A stretch of 64,000 nucleotides of DNA from Sphingobium sp. Lineage in GTDB: Bacteria > Pseudomonadota > Alphaproteobacteria > Sphingomonadales > Sphingomonadaceae. The notes beneath the pieces were generated by a model. That model had not been told where the DNA came from. It ran no database searches and was given only the letters and a program-made list of their open reading frames with translations. The stretch is taken from assembly GCA_022652485.1 (NCBI GenBank), contig JALCRK010000009.1:1-64000 (forward strand). Reading direction: 5' to 3'. The translations under genes were made by a program, and so were the position numbers. Shown piece after piece: positions 7,640 to 15,636 of this stretch. Positions within the stretch are counted from its first letter, which is position 1, and each line of letters begins with the position of its first letter.

Positions 7640-7860
7640 CTCCTGACGGAGGGGCAGGCCTGGACCCCGCATCGTTTTCTGGGGCTCTCACCCCGGCGTA
7701 GGTAATTGGGCCAGGCCTGCCGATCACAGCCGCCAGACTATCCATTCCAATCGCGTGTTGGACGAGATCGCCTGAGAGTAAGCGGGCCAAGTTGGAACGC
7801 TTCATGAACGGTTTTCTGCGGGCCTTTCGGTCCCTACAAGGCTAGATTTTCTGCTTTTGT
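7640..7860 (+). ncRNA. Structured non-coding tract 3' of the IS110 transposase (candidate bridge RNA)
   Basis: The 3' flank of the transposase contains no gene. It has a perfect 11-base stem, GGCAGGCCTGG at 7653-7663 pairing with CCAGGCCTGCC at 7711-7721, extended by CCC/GGG inside. That stem encloses a smaller hairpin (GGGG at 7681-7684 with CCCC at 7691-7694). IS110/IS1111 elements encode a bridge RNA in such a flank. The boundaries given are approximate and transcription is not shown. Confidence 0.35.
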
Positions 7861-7872
7861 TCACGGTGCAAA

Positions 7873-7894
7873 AATGGCGGAAATCCGCCATTTC
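7873..7894. terminator. Bidirectional terminator-like hairpin
   Basis: AAATGGCGG pairs with CCGCCATTT around an AAAT loop, giving a perfect 9-base stem flanked by A and T tracts. It would work in either direction. It lies between the IS tract and the chromosomal Lrp/ald region. Confidence 0.5.
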
Positions 7895-7902
7895 TTGAAG
7901 AT

Positions 7903-7927
7903 TCGAGTCCCAGCAAAAGACTCGAAC
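7903..7927. repeat. Inverted repeat resembling a tRNA T-arm (possible attachment-site scar)
   Basis: TTCGAGTC at 7903-7910 pairs with GACTCGAA at 7920-7927 across a 9-base loop. Both arms look like tRNA T-loops (GGTTCGAGTC), but no complete tRNA can be folded here. A 10-base direct repeat TGCGGGCCTT occurs nearby at 7817-7826 and 7959-7968. The stretch 7928-8119 contains no gene that I can support. Confidence 0.3.
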
Positions 7928-8119
7928 CTCTAAACCACACCGAAATGCGGGCTTTTGTGCGGGCCTTCGCAAAAACCACATCGTCTATGTTGCTGTTATA
8001 ACACAGAAACTATTATCCGATGCGAGTCCTCTTCTGGCACCATTTTTTCTTCGCCTTCAGGCGCCGGGCGCCCGTTCGGCTTTAGGGATCCTATCGGGTT
8101 CGAAGGTGCGCCATAGCGG

Positions 8120-8581
8120 TTATATTTGCCGAAGCGCGTAGCCGCGCCAGCGCTTGATATGGCGCAGCACAAAGCTGGTATGCATCGACGAAACCCCCGG
8201 CAGCTCGGCCAGATAGCGGCGGTGGATATCCTCGAAATCCGCGAGATCGCGTGCCGCCACCCGCAGCCTGTAGTCCGCCTCGCCTGACACGAGCTGGCAT
8301 TCGAGGATGGCGTCATATTGCAGCACCGCAGCCTCGAACCGCTCCATGCAGGCGCGGCTCTGGTTATCGAGTGTGATGTCGATCAGCGCATGAACGCCTA
8401 TTCCCGCTCTCGCCGGATCGATCCGCGCGCCATAGCCCGCGATCGTACCGCTTTCCTCCAGGGCGCGCTGGCGACGGTGGCAGGCGGAGCTGGAAAGGCC
8501 GACAGCCTCGCCCAGCTCCGCGATCGAACGGCTGGAGTCGCGCTGAAGCTCGGATAATATTCTTACATCTATCGCATCCAC
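8120..8581 (-). CDS. Lrp/AsnC-family regulator, probably of alanine dehydrogenase (AldR-like)
   Basis: A 153-residue feast/famine regulator. Residues 1-60 are the AsnC helix-turn-helix (MDAIDVRILSELQRDSSRSI, then VGLSSSACHRRQRALEESG); residues 65-145 are the RAM ligand-binding domain with ALIDITLDN, LVSGEADYRLRV and LPGVSSMHTSFVL. It probably senses alanine and controls the divergent alanine dehydrogenase gene, an arrangement common in Alphaproteobacteria. The start is GTG at 8581. A clear palindrome at 8587-8620, between the two genes, is the likely binding site. Confidence 0.93.
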   Translation of the reverse strand: MDAIDVRILSELQRDSSRSIAELGEAVGLSSSACHRRQRALEESGTIAGYGARIDPARAGIGVHALIDITLDNQSRACMERFEAAVLQYDAILECQLVSGEADYRLRVAARDLADFEDIHRRYLAELPGVSSMHTSFVLRHIKRWRGYALRQI

Positions 8582-8586
8582 GGCAA

Positions 8587-8620
8587 AATATCCCGAATAT
8601 CACTATTATTTCGGGATATT
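8587..8620. promoter_or_regulatory. Palindromic operator between the Lrp-type regulator and ald
   Basis: AATATCCCGAA and TTCGGGATATT form a perfect 11-base inverted repeat with a 12-base AT-rich spacer. It starts 6 bases before the regulator start and lies 93 bases before ald. Position and symmetry fit an Lrp-family operator used for activation of ald and autorepression. Confidence 0.6.
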
Positions 8621-8712
8621 ATTGCATAAACGCAGTGCCGTCCACCGATATCCGGGAGCCTTTTGCGCCGTCATTCGATTATTATTCGCCTGTTCAAAGG
8701 GAGATTAAGGTC

Positions 8713-9825
8713 ATGCACGTCGGCACAGTCAGGGAAATCAAGAACCATGAATATCGCGTCGGGCTAACGCCGGAGAGCGTGGAAGAGCTGGTGGCGCATG
8801 GTCATGCCGTTCTGGTCGAGACCGGAGCCGGCCTCGGTATTGGCGCATCGGACGACGCCTATCGCGCTGCGGGCGCGAAGATTTCCTCCGACGCGGCGGA
8901 CGTGTTCGCCCGCGCGGAGATGATCGTGAAGGTCAAGGAACCGCAGGCGGTGGAGCGCGCCATGCTGCGCGAGGGGCAGATCCTCTACACCTATCTGCAC
9001 CTTGCGCCGGACCCGGAGCAAACCAGGGATCTCGTCGCATCCGGCGCGGTCTGCATTGCCTATGAGACCGTTACGGACGCGCATGGCGGCCTGCCCCTTC
9101 TCAAGCCGATGAGCCAGGTGGCGGGGCGCATGTCGATTCAGGCCGGCGCGACGGCGCTGCAAAAGGAACATGGCGGGCGCGGCGTGCTGCTGGGCGGTGT
9201 GCCGGGGGTTCTGCCCGCCAATGTCGCGATCATCGGCGGCGGCGTTGTTGGCTTCAACGCGGCGCAGATGGCGGTGGGCATGGGCGCGAACGTCACGATC
9301 CTCGATCGCAGCGCCGAAGTGCTGGAGCGGCTGTCCAACCATTTCGAGAATCGTGCCCAGACGCGCTTCTCCAGCAAGGCGAACATCGCGGACTGTATTG
9401 CCCATGCCGATCTCGTGATTGGCGCGGTGCTGATCCCCGGCGCAGCGGCGCCCAAGCTGGTGACGCGCGAAATGCTCCGCCTGATGACGCCGGGGTCGGT
9501 GCTGGTCGACGTCGCGATCGATCAGGGCGGCTGCTTCGAGACCAGCCACGCCACGACCCATGCCGAGCCGACCTATGCGGTCGATGGCATCGTGCATTAT
9601 TGCGTTGCCAACATGCCCGGCGCAGTGGCGCGAACCTCCACTTACGCGCTCAACAACGTCACCCTGCCCCATGCGCTCCATATCGCCGATCTGGGGTGGA
9701 AGGAGGCGCTGCGGCGCGATGCGCATCTGCGCGCGGGTCTGAACGTGAGCGGCGGCAAGGTGACGTATAAAGCCGTCGCGCACGATCTGGGCTATGATTT
9801 CACGCCCGCCGAGCAGCTTCTCTGA
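8713..9825 (+). CDS. ald: Alanine dehydrogenase
   Basis: A 370-residue enzyme that reversibly deaminates L-alanine to pyruvate with NAD+. The N-terminal domain shows REIKNHEYRVGLTPESV, the substrate lysine in VKVKEPQ and the catalytic His in LYTYLHLAPD. The Rossmann domain has IIGGGVVGFNAAQMAVGMGA. The length equals the family norm (about 371) when the ATG at 8713 is used, which is preceded by GGGAGATTAAGG; an upstream extension to 8635 is not family-like. Its 3' end overlaps the aminotransferase gene by 26 bases, tail to tail. It would supply pyruvate and ammonia from alanine under control of the adjacent Lrp-type regulator. Confidence 0.96.
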   Translation: MHVGTVREIKNHEYRVGLTPESVEELVAHGHAVLVETGAGLGIGASDDAYRAAGAKISSDAADVFARAEMIVKVKEPQAVERAMLREGQILYTYLHLAPDPEQTRDLVASGAVCIAYETVTDAHGGLPLLKPMSQVAGRMSIQAGATALQKEHGGRGVLLGGVPGVLPANVAIIGGGVVGFNAAQMAVGMGANVTILDRSAEVLERLSNHFENRAQTRFSSKANIADCIAHADLVIGAVLIPGAAAPKLVTREMLRLMTPGSVLVDVAIDQGGCFETSHATTHAEPTYAVDGIVHYCVANMPGAVARTSTYALNNVTLPHALHIADLGWKEALRRDAHLRAGLNVSGGKVTYKAVAHDLGYDFTPAEQLL

Positions 9826-10945
9826 ACCAGGGCGTCATGCGCTTCAGCGCTTCGGCAACGAGTTCGGTCGACACCGCGAAGCTGAAGCGCATGAAACGGC
9901 GCCCTTCCTCGGGATCGAAGTCTATGCCGGGCGCGGCGGCAACGCCTGTCTCGCGCAGCAGCCTTTCACAGAAGGCGAGGCTGTCGTCGGTCAGGTGGCC
10001 AATGTCCGCATAGATATAGAACGCGCCATCGGGAGGCGCGATGCGCCGCAACCCGAGCGCGGGCAAGGCATCCAGCAGCATCGCACGGTTACGGCGATAG
10101 GTCTCGACATGCCCTTCCAGCTCGTCGCGACAATCGAACGCGACCAGCGCGGCGTGCTGGGCGAGCGAGGGCGGCGTCAGGAAAAGATTGCCCATGCGCG
10201 CGCGGGCGGCGTCGATATAGCCTTCCGGCACCACCAGCCAGCCCAGTCGCCAGCCCGCCATGCTGAAATATTTGGAAAAGCTGTTGACGATGAAGGCGTC
10301 GTCCGTCTTTTCCAGCATCGAGACGGCGCGGCCTTCATAAGTGAGGCCGTGATAGATCTCGTCTGACAGAAGGGCGATGCCCCGCTCCTCGCAGACACGC
10401 GCAATGGCCGCCATTTCCGCGTCGCTGATGATCGTGCCGGTCGGGTTGGCGGGACTTGAAACCAGCACGCCATCGGGCGCGGGATCAAGCGCCTCGATAG
10501 CGGCGGAGGTCAGCTGATAGCGCTCCGCCTCGCCGCAGGGCAGCTCGACCGGAACCAGATGCATCGCCTTCAGCGTGTTGCGATAGGCGACATAGCCCGG
10601 CCGCGCGATGGCGATGCGGGCTCCGGGCGCAAACCGGCTCGAAAGCGCCAGCACCAGCGCGGGCGACGCGCCGCAGGTGAGGAATATCCGCTCCGGATCC
10701 ACCACCACCCCATAGGTTTCACGATAATGCCGCGCGATGCGCTCCTTGAGCGGCTGGCTTTCCCAATAGCCCATGCCGTCATGATCGAGCACATGGTGCG
10801 CCTCGGCGATGGCGCGGGCGGGTGCGCCGGTCGAGGGCTGACCGAACTCCATATGGATGATCGACGCCCCTTCCGCCTTCATGCGATGCGCGAGGCGGCT
10901 GATGGCGATGGCGTGGAACGGATCGATCCTGGGCGGCAGCGTCAT
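9800..10945 (-). CDS. PLP-dependent class I/II aminotransferase
   Basis: A 381-residue fold-type I aminotransferase. It shows IHMEFGQPSTGAP near the N-terminus, TCGASPAL for phosphate binding, SPANPTGT with the conserved Asn, LSDEIYHGLTY with the Asp-Tyr pair, SFSKYFSMAGWRLGW with the PLP lysine, and a C-terminal FMRFSFAVS holding the substrate Arg. The substrate cannot be fixed; it resembles aspartate or alanine aminotransferase-like enzymes. The ATG at 10945 begins one base after the TGA of the enoyl-CoA hydratase, indicating an operon with coupling, and its tail overlaps ald by 26 bases. Confidence 0.92.
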   Translation of the reverse strand: MTLPPRIDPFHAIAISRLAHRMKAEGASIIHMEFGQPSTGAPARAIAEAHHVLDHDGMGYWESQPLKERIARHYRETYGVVVDPERIFLTCGASPALVLALSSRFAPGARIAIARPGYVAYRNTLKAMHLVPVELPCGEAERYQLTSAAIEALDPAPDGVLVSSPANPTGTIISDAEMAAIARVCEERGIALLSDEIYHGLTYEGRAVSMLEKTDDAFIVNSFSKYFSMAGWRLGWLVVPEGYIDAARARMGNLFLTPPSLAQHAALVAFDCRDELEGHVETYRRNRAMLLDALPALGLRRIAPPDGAFYIYADIGHLTDDSLAFCERLLRETGVAAAPGIDFDPEEGRRFMRFSFAVSTELVAEALKRMTPWFREAARRA

Positions 10946-10946
10946 G

Positions 10947-11678
10947 TCAGGCCTTCGCGAGCCTGGCGGAGCGGGAGGCAAAACCGGCACTGCCGAACAT
11001 GGCGTCGAACAGCGCGTCCATTTCCCCATCGCTGTCGGCGTCGACGAGACTCAGCGTTGTCTTGAGGGCGCGAACGCTTGCGGGGTCGTTGGCGGCCATC
11101 TGCTCCGCCAGCGCACGCGCCTGCTGTGCGGGCGTGGCCGAAATAGCGTCAACCAGCCCATGATCGGCAGCCTCCTCGGCACCGATAGCTTGTGCGGAAA
11201 ACAGCAGCCGCGCCGCCTGCGCACGCCCCACCGCGCCGACCAGCCTGCGGATGTCCTGCACCGGATAGCTGATGCCGAGCTTGGCGGGCGGCACGCCGAA
11301 CTGGGCTTCGGGCCCCGCGATCCGCATATCGCAGGCGAGCGCGAGCGCCACGCCCGCGCCAAAGCACGCGCCTTCGATCACCGCGACCACCGGCACCGGC
11401 AGCTCGGCAATCCCGTCGAGCGCAGCGCGCATGGCGAGGCGGAACTCCTCACGCGCGGGTATATCGGTCGCCAGACCCACGATTTCCTTGAGATCGGAGC
11501 CGGAACAGAAGGCCCGCGGGGCAGTCGAGGAGAGGATGATCGCCGCGCAGTCAGACTGCCGGAGGTCATCCGCCAGCGACGCCAGCGCCTGCCAGTCGGC
11601 CAGCCCGAGCGCGTTGCGCGTTTCGGGCCGGTCGAGCCATATCGTCACAACGTCGTCTTCACGGGTGGAGGAAATCAT
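10947..11678 (-). CDS. Enoyl-CoA hydratase/isomerase family protein
   Basis: A 243-residue crotonase-fold protein. Evidence includes VTIWLDRPETRNALG, the oxyanion-hole segment AFCSGSDLKEI, and the second glycine loop GACFGAGVALALACDMRIA followed by FGVPPAKLGI. Both Glu positions typical of true hydratases are hard to place, with Pro/Ala in FGVPPAKLG where a catalytic Glu is often seen, so the reaction may be an isomerisation or other crotonase chemistry. I chose the ATG at 11678, which has GGAG seven bases upstream, over an ATG at 11699. It is followed by the aminotransferase after one base and preceded by the chromate transporter with a 27-base gap. Confidence 0.88.
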   Translation of the reverse strand: MISSTREDDVVTIWLDRPETRNALGLADWQALASLADDLRQSDCAAIILSSTAPRAFCSGSDLKEIVGLATDIPAREEFRLAMRAALDGIAELPVPVVAVIEGACFGAGVALALACDMRIAGPEAQFGVPPAKLGISYPVQDIRRLVGAVGRAQAARLLFSAQAIGAEEAADHGLVDAISATPAQQARALAEQMAANDPASVRALKTTLSLVDADSDGEMDALFDAMFGSAGFASRSARLAKA

Positions 11679-11705
11679 GCGTTCTCCAATGCGGTCCATC
11701 GCGGT

Positions 11706-13010
11706 TCACATATGCAACCATGCGCGCAGGAGCAAGGCCGCCAGGCCGCACAGCCCCAGGATCGTCACGATGCCCATCCGCGCCCAGAACAGCAGCGCAA
11801 AGGCCAGCGCAGAAAGGGCCAGCGCCTGCACATTCAACATGTGAATATCGGGAACGGCGACGCTCAGGGGGCCGAGGCGCGCATTCCCCACCTCCCAGAA
11901 CAGGACATGCAGCGCGAACCACAGGGCGACGTTCGCCACCACGCCGACCACTGCGGCGGTAAGCGCCGAGAGCGCGCCTTGCAAGCGCTGCGCATGTTCG
12001 AGCCGCTCGATCCAGGGCGCGAGCGCGAAAATCCAGAGGAAGCAGGGAACGAACGTCACCCACGTCGTAACCAGCGCGCCCAGCATTCCCGCCACCAGCG
12101 GCGAGAAGGGTTCCGGCATACGAAAGGCAGCCAGGAATCCGACGAACTGCGTCACCATGATGAGGGGGCCGGGCGTGGTCTCGGCCAGGCCCAGCCCGTC
12201 CGCCATTTCGCCGGGCTTCAGCCACTGATAGGTCTGCACCGCCTCCTGCGCCATATAGGCCAGCACCGCATAGGCGCCACCAAAGGTCACCACTGCGAGG
12301 CGCGAGAAGAAGGCGGCAATATCCATCAGCACATGGTGCGGGCCGAGCAACAGCGCGATCAAAACGAACGGCAGCGCCCACGCGGCGGCGAGCGCGACAA
12401 CCACAGCCCGAACGGGTGTGCGCGATGCTGCTTCATCCTGCGCGGGTGGAACGTCCTTGAGTTTCAGCCACTGAGGGCGCCTGGCAGCCGCCAGCGCGCC
12501 GATCACGCCCGCGCCCAGCACGACGAGTGGAAAGGGTGCATTGAACAGGGTGAGCGCGAGGAAAGAGGCGATGCTCAGGCCGAGTTTGAAGCGCGTGTTG
12601 AGCGCCCTTCCGCCGATGCGCAGCAGCGCCTGCACCACCAGCGCCAGTACCGCCGCCTTGATACCGAGAAACAGCACCGGAAACCAGCGCACGTTCGCGG
12701 CCAGCGCATAGACCATCGAAAGAAGCAGCATCACCAGCGCGCCAGGCAGCACGAACAACCCGCCCGCAGCCAGGCCGCCCCGCACCCCGTGCAGCCGCCA
12801 GCCGACCCAGGTTGCGAGCTGCTGCGCCTCCGGGCCGGGCAGCAGATGGCAGAAATTGAGCGCGCGCAGGAACTGCTCCTCGCCGATCCACTGGCGCTCG
12901 TGCACCAGCTCCTTGTGCATCAGCGCGATCTGCCCCGCCGGTCCGCCGAAACTGACGAGGCCGATCCGGCCAAACAGCCGCACCAGCTCCTGAAATGACG
13001 GCTTGTCCAT
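11706..13010 (-). CDS. chrA: Chromate efflux transporter, two-domain ChrA
   Basis: A 434-residue inner-membrane protein with two homologous CHR halves. The first has GLVSFGGPAGQIALMHKELV and FCHLLPGPEAQQLATWVGW; the second has VTFGGAYAVLAYMAQEAV and GLAETTPGPLIMVTQFVGF. These GG and PGP motifs define the long-chain ChrA family, which exports chromate using the proton gradient and confers resistance. The ATG at 13010 follows GAGG by 8 bases. It heads a likely three-gene operon with the hydratase and aminotransferase, which have no evident metabolic link to chromate. Confidence 0.92.
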   Translation of the reverse strand: MDKPSFQELVRLFGRIGLVSFGGPAGQIALMHKELVHERQWIGEEQFLRALNFCHLLPGPEAQQLATWVGWRLHGVRGGLAAGGLFVLPGALVMLLLSMVYALAANVRWFPVLFLGIKAAVLALVVQALLRIGGRALNTRFKLGLSIASFLALTLFNAPFPLVVLGAGVIGALAAARRPQWLKLKDVPPAQDEAASRTPVRAVVVALAAAWALPFVLIALLLGPHHVLMDIAAFFSRLAVVTFGGAYAVLAYMAQEAVQTYQWLKPGEMADGLGLAETTPGPLIMVTQFVGFLAAFRMPEPFSPLVAGMLGALVTTWVTFVPCFLWIFALAPWIERLEHAQRLQGALSALTAAVVGVVANVALWFALHVLFWEVGNARLGPLSVAVPDIHMLNVQALALSALAFALLFWARMGIVTILGLCGLAALLLRAWLHM

Positions 13011-13095
13011 ACGCTTCCACCTCGATTGCTGGAGGAGGAAGTGCATGATTTCCGGCGGAGATCAAATCAATTCGGCGCGCCGATTCTCAAAAGAA

Positions 13096-13126
13096 AATCC
13101 CCCTCGGGCGAGACCCGAAGGGGATT
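13096..13126 (-). terminator. Rho-independent terminator of the rplK-rplA operon
   Basis: Read on the minus strand, AATCCCCTTCGGG pairs with CCCGAGGGGGATT (one mismatch) and is followed by TTTTCTTTT. It lies 47 bases beyond the rplA stop codon. Confidence 0.8.
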
Positions 13127-13172
13127 GATCATTCGCAAAGGGCAGAACCGCCCTTTCGCAATTCCGGCACTA

Positions 13173-13874
13173 TCAGATGACGCCGTTCACGGCGGCGACA
13201 TCCACCTTCACGCCCGGGCCCATCGAGGAGCTAAGCGCGATCTTGCGGACATATTTGCCCTTGGAGCCCGAGGGCTTCGCCTTGACGATGGCATCGACGA
13301 ACGCATCGAAATTCTTGCGCAGGTCGCCTTCCGAGAAGCTCGCCTTGCCGAGACCGGCGTGGATGATACCCGCCTTTTCGACGCGGAACTCGATCTGGCC
13401 GCCCTTTGCCGCCTTAACGGCTTCGCCGACATTCGGGGTCACGGTGCCGAGCTTCGGATTCGGCATCAGACCCTTGGGGCCGAGCACCTTGCCGAGACGG
13501 CCGACGAGGCCCATCATGTCCGGCGTCGCGATGACGCGCTGGAAGTCGATATTGCCGTTCTGGATGCTCTCCAGCAGGTCTTCCGCGCCCACGACATCGG
13601 CACCGGCGGCGGTCGCCGCCTCGGCCTTGTCGCCGCGCGCGAACACCGCGACGCGCACATCCTTGCCCGTACCGGCGGGAAGCGTGACGACGCCGCGCAC
13701 CATCTGATCGGCATGGCGCGGATCGACACCGAGGTTCATCGCGATCTCGACGGTCTCGTCGAACTTCGCGGTCGCGTTGCTCTTGATGAGCGCGATCGCC
13801 TCATCGACGCCGTGCAGCTTGTCGCGGTCGATTGCCGAAGCGAGAGCCTTCGCCTTCTTGGTCAGCTTTGCCAT
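13173..13874 (-). CDS. rplA: 50S ribosomal protein L1
   Basis: A 233-residue ribosomal protein that forms the L1 stalk and, in many bacteria, represses its own operon by binding the mRNA leader. The family sequence is clear: [38 protein letters not shown], and [21 protein letters not shown] with the classical L1 signature. It starts three bases after the rplK stop. Unlike in many bacteria, rplJ and rplL do not follow; the operon ends in a terminator and chrA comes next. Confidence 0.98.
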   Translation of the reverse strand: MAKLTKKAKALASAIDRDKLHGVDEAIALIKSNATAKFDETVEIAMNLGVDPRHADQMVRGVVTLPAGTGKDVRVAVFARGDKAEAATAAGADVVGAEDLLESIQNGNIDFQRVIATPDMMGLVGRLGKVLGPKGLMPNPKLGTVTPNVGEAVKAAKGGQIEFRVEKAGIIHAGLGKASFSEGDLRKNFDAFVDAIVKAKPSGSKGKYVRKIALSSSMGPGVKVDVAAVNGVI

Positions 13875-13877
13875 GTC

Positions 13878-14309
13878 TTAGCCCTCCACCACGGTGAGGC
13901 CCATCGCGATAGCGGAGCCTTCGATGATCTTCGTTGCCGCCTCGATGTCATTGGCATTGAGGTCCGCCATCTTCGCCTGCGCGATCTCCGCGAGCTGGGC
14001 GCGGGTGATCTTTCCGGCGGAAACCTTGCCGGGCTCCTTCGAGCCGGACTTGAGGTTCACGGCCTTCTTGATCAGGTAGGTGGCCGGCGGCTGCTTGGTG
14101 ATGAAGGAGAAGCTGCGATCGGCATAGACGGTGATGATGGTCGGCAGCGGAGTGCCCTTGTCCATCTTCTCGGTCGCCGCGTTGAACGCCTTGCAGAATT
14201 CCATGATGTTGACGCCGCGCTGACCCAGAGCCGGGCCGATCGGCGGCGAAGGATTTGCGGCGCCCGCGGGCACCTGGAGCTTGATATAGCCCGTAATCTT
14301 CTTTGCCAT
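13878..14309 (-). CDS. rplK: 50S ribosomal protein L11
   Basis: A 143-residue protein of the GTPase-associated centre. The N-terminal domain has [20 protein letters not shown] and [17 protein letters not shown]; the C-terminal RNA-binding domain has [17 protein letters not shown] and ends with an [12 protein letters not shown] motif. Length matches the family. It leads the rplK-rplA pair and lies 210 bases downstream of nusG, a gap filled by a repeat element. Confidence 0.98.
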   Translation of the reverse strand: MAKKITGYIKLQVPAGAANPSPPIGPALGQRGVNIMEFCKAFNAATEKMDKGTPLPTIITVYADRSFSFITKQPPATYLIKKAVNLKSGSKEPGKVSAGKITRAQLAEIAQAKMADLNANDIEAATKIIEGSAIAMGLTVVEG

Positions 14310-14435
14310 GTTTCACTCACTCTATAGATGGGCCGCGCCACGTTGCCGCGGTCTGGCCCGGTTCAAGTTTAGCGGTGTTTGCGGAGTGCCTTTCGGCGCT
14401 CCTCCCGCGCTATTCCATCCCGAGGGATGGGTTGT

Positions 14436-14512
14436 GTTCCTGCGAAGGCAGGAACCCAGGAGCCGCTCGCGCCGCGCCCGGAACCCTGGGCTCCTGCCTG
14501 CGCAGGAGCACG
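14436..14512. repeat. Palindromic intergenic repeat between nusG and rplK
   Basis: Two hairpins face each other: CCTGCGAAGGCAGG near 14439-14452, and GCTCCTGC/GCAGGAGC with a 4-base loop near 14490-14509. The outer sequences CCCAGGAGC and its inverted counterpart are also complementary. It is a REP-like element different in sequence from the CGTCATCCCGG family elsewhere in the window. Confidence 0.6.
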
Positions 14513-14519
14513 GGGAAAT

Positions 14520-15056
14520 TCACTTTACCAGCTCGACATCCTCGAACGCCAGCTCCAGCGGCGTGGCGCGGCCGAAGATGGAGATGGAAACCTTGACGCG
14601 ATTCTTGTCGAAATCGAGCTCCTCGACCGTGCCGGTGAAGCTGGCGAAGTTGCCACTCGTGACCTTCACCTGATCGCCGATCTCGTAATTGACGGTAATC
14701 TTGTTCTTCGGCGCGGCGGCGGCCTCTTCCTTCGTGTTGAGGATGCGCGCGGCCTCGGCCTCGGTGATCGCCTGCGGCTTGCCGGACGAGCCGAGGAAGC
14801 CGGTAACCTTCGGTGTATTCTTGACGAGGTGATACACGTCGTCATTCATGCCGAGCTTCGCCAGCACATAGCCGGGAAAGAACTTGCGCTCGGACTGCAC
14901 CTTCTTGCCGCGGCGCACTTCCGTCACGGTCTCGGTCGGCACCTCGACGGCTTCGACCAGCTGGGACAGACCCAGACGCTCCGCCTCGGCGAGGATCGAT
15001 TCGCGAACCTTGTTCTCGAAGCCCGAATAGGCATGAATGATGTACCAGCGCGCCAT
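14520..15056 (-). CDS. nusG: Transcription termination/antitermination factor NusG
   Basis: A 178-residue elongation factor that bridges RNA polymerase to Rho or the ribosome. The NGN domain starts [20 protein letters not shown], contains [16 protein letters not shown] and [12 protein letters not shown], and the C-terminal KOW domain has [20 protein letters not shown]. It follows secE by 63 bases in the standard tRNA-Trp/secE/nusG order. The secE-nusG gap holds short imperfect tandem repeats of AGCCCTG-type units. Confidence 0.98.
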   Translation of the reverse strand: MARWYIIHAYSGFENKVRESILAEAERLGLSQLVEAVEVPTETVTEVRRGKKVQSERKFFPGYVLAKLGMNDDVYHLVKNTPKVTGFLGSSGKPQAITEAEAARILNTKEEAAAAPKNKITVNYEIGDQVKVTSGNFASFTGTVEELDFDKNRVKVSISIFGRATPLELAFEDVELVK

Positions 15057-15119
15057 AACTTTATCGTTCCACCCGTTCGTTTCGCCGTTCAGCCCTGTTC
15101 ACTCAGCCCTGCTCACTAC

Positions 15120-15326
15120 TCAACCCTGCCCACCGGCCAGCTGCAGCAGCATCGTGACCACCCAGCCGAAGAAGCTGTCGATCCCGAAGAAGAACAGGCC
15201 GAGAACGGAAGTCATGATAAGCACCATCACCGTCGTCATCATCGTCTCGCGCCTCGTGGGCCAGACGATTTTCTTCGCTTCAACCTTCACCTGGTTGATG
15301 AATTCGCCGGGGCTGGTTTTCGCCAC
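15120..15326 (-). CDS. secE: Preprotein translocase subunit SecE
   Basis: A 68-residue single-span subunit of the SecYEG channel. It has the amphipathic segment EFINQVKVEAKKIVWPTRRE with the conserved VWPTR motif followed by one transmembrane helix (about 30-58). Short single-span SecE is the common form outside Enterobacteria. It lies between tRNA-Trp and nusG on the same strand. Confidence 0.97.
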   Translation of the reverse strand: MAKTSPGEFINQVKVEAKKIVWPTRRETMMTTVMVLIMTSVLGLFFFGIDSFFGWVVTMLLQLAGGQG

Positions 15327-15459
15327 GCTTGCTCCGCCTGTTCCAAATAAACACCAAATTGCGGAGTAAACGCCTCCCTCCGGCCCCTCAGGCCCGGATG
15401 AAAGCCGCTACCCCGCGACGTCCTTCGCCCATAGCCATACGCTCCGAAAAGCGCAAGTT

Positions 15460-15535
15460 TGGCAGGAGTGGAGGGACTCGAACCCCCGGCATTCGGTTTT
15501 GGAGACCGACGCTCTACCAGCTGAGCTACACTCCT
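15460..15535 (-). tRNA. tRNA-Trp (anticodon CCA)
   Basis: A complete 76-base cloverleaf on the minus strand. The acceptor AGGAGTG pairs with CACTCCT; the D-arm contains GTAGCTCAGCTGGTAGAGC; the anticodon stem TCGGT/ACCGA encloses CTCCAAA with anticodon CCA; the T-arm is GGGGGTTCGAGTCCC. The discriminator G is followed by an encoded CCA end. It precedes secE, the usual alphaproteobacterial location. Confidence 0.97.
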
Positions 15536-15636
15536 GCACCACGGCGTGCGAAGGCGCGTCCTTAGCCGCGCGCTTTCTCAAGTGCAACCGGAAATACCCC
15601 TTGGAAGGGCGGCCATGCTCTGCCACGGTGGGGCAG

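Noticed and set aside
7901-7930. A tRNA gene
   Set aside because: T-arm-like sequences exist on both strands but no acceptor, D-arm or anticodon arm can be paired around them.
10857-12998. A 713-codon open frame on the + strand
   Set aside because: It is antisense to the enoyl-CoA hydratase and chrA genes, is rich in Arg/His/Gln as expected for a high-GC shadow frame, and has no domain.
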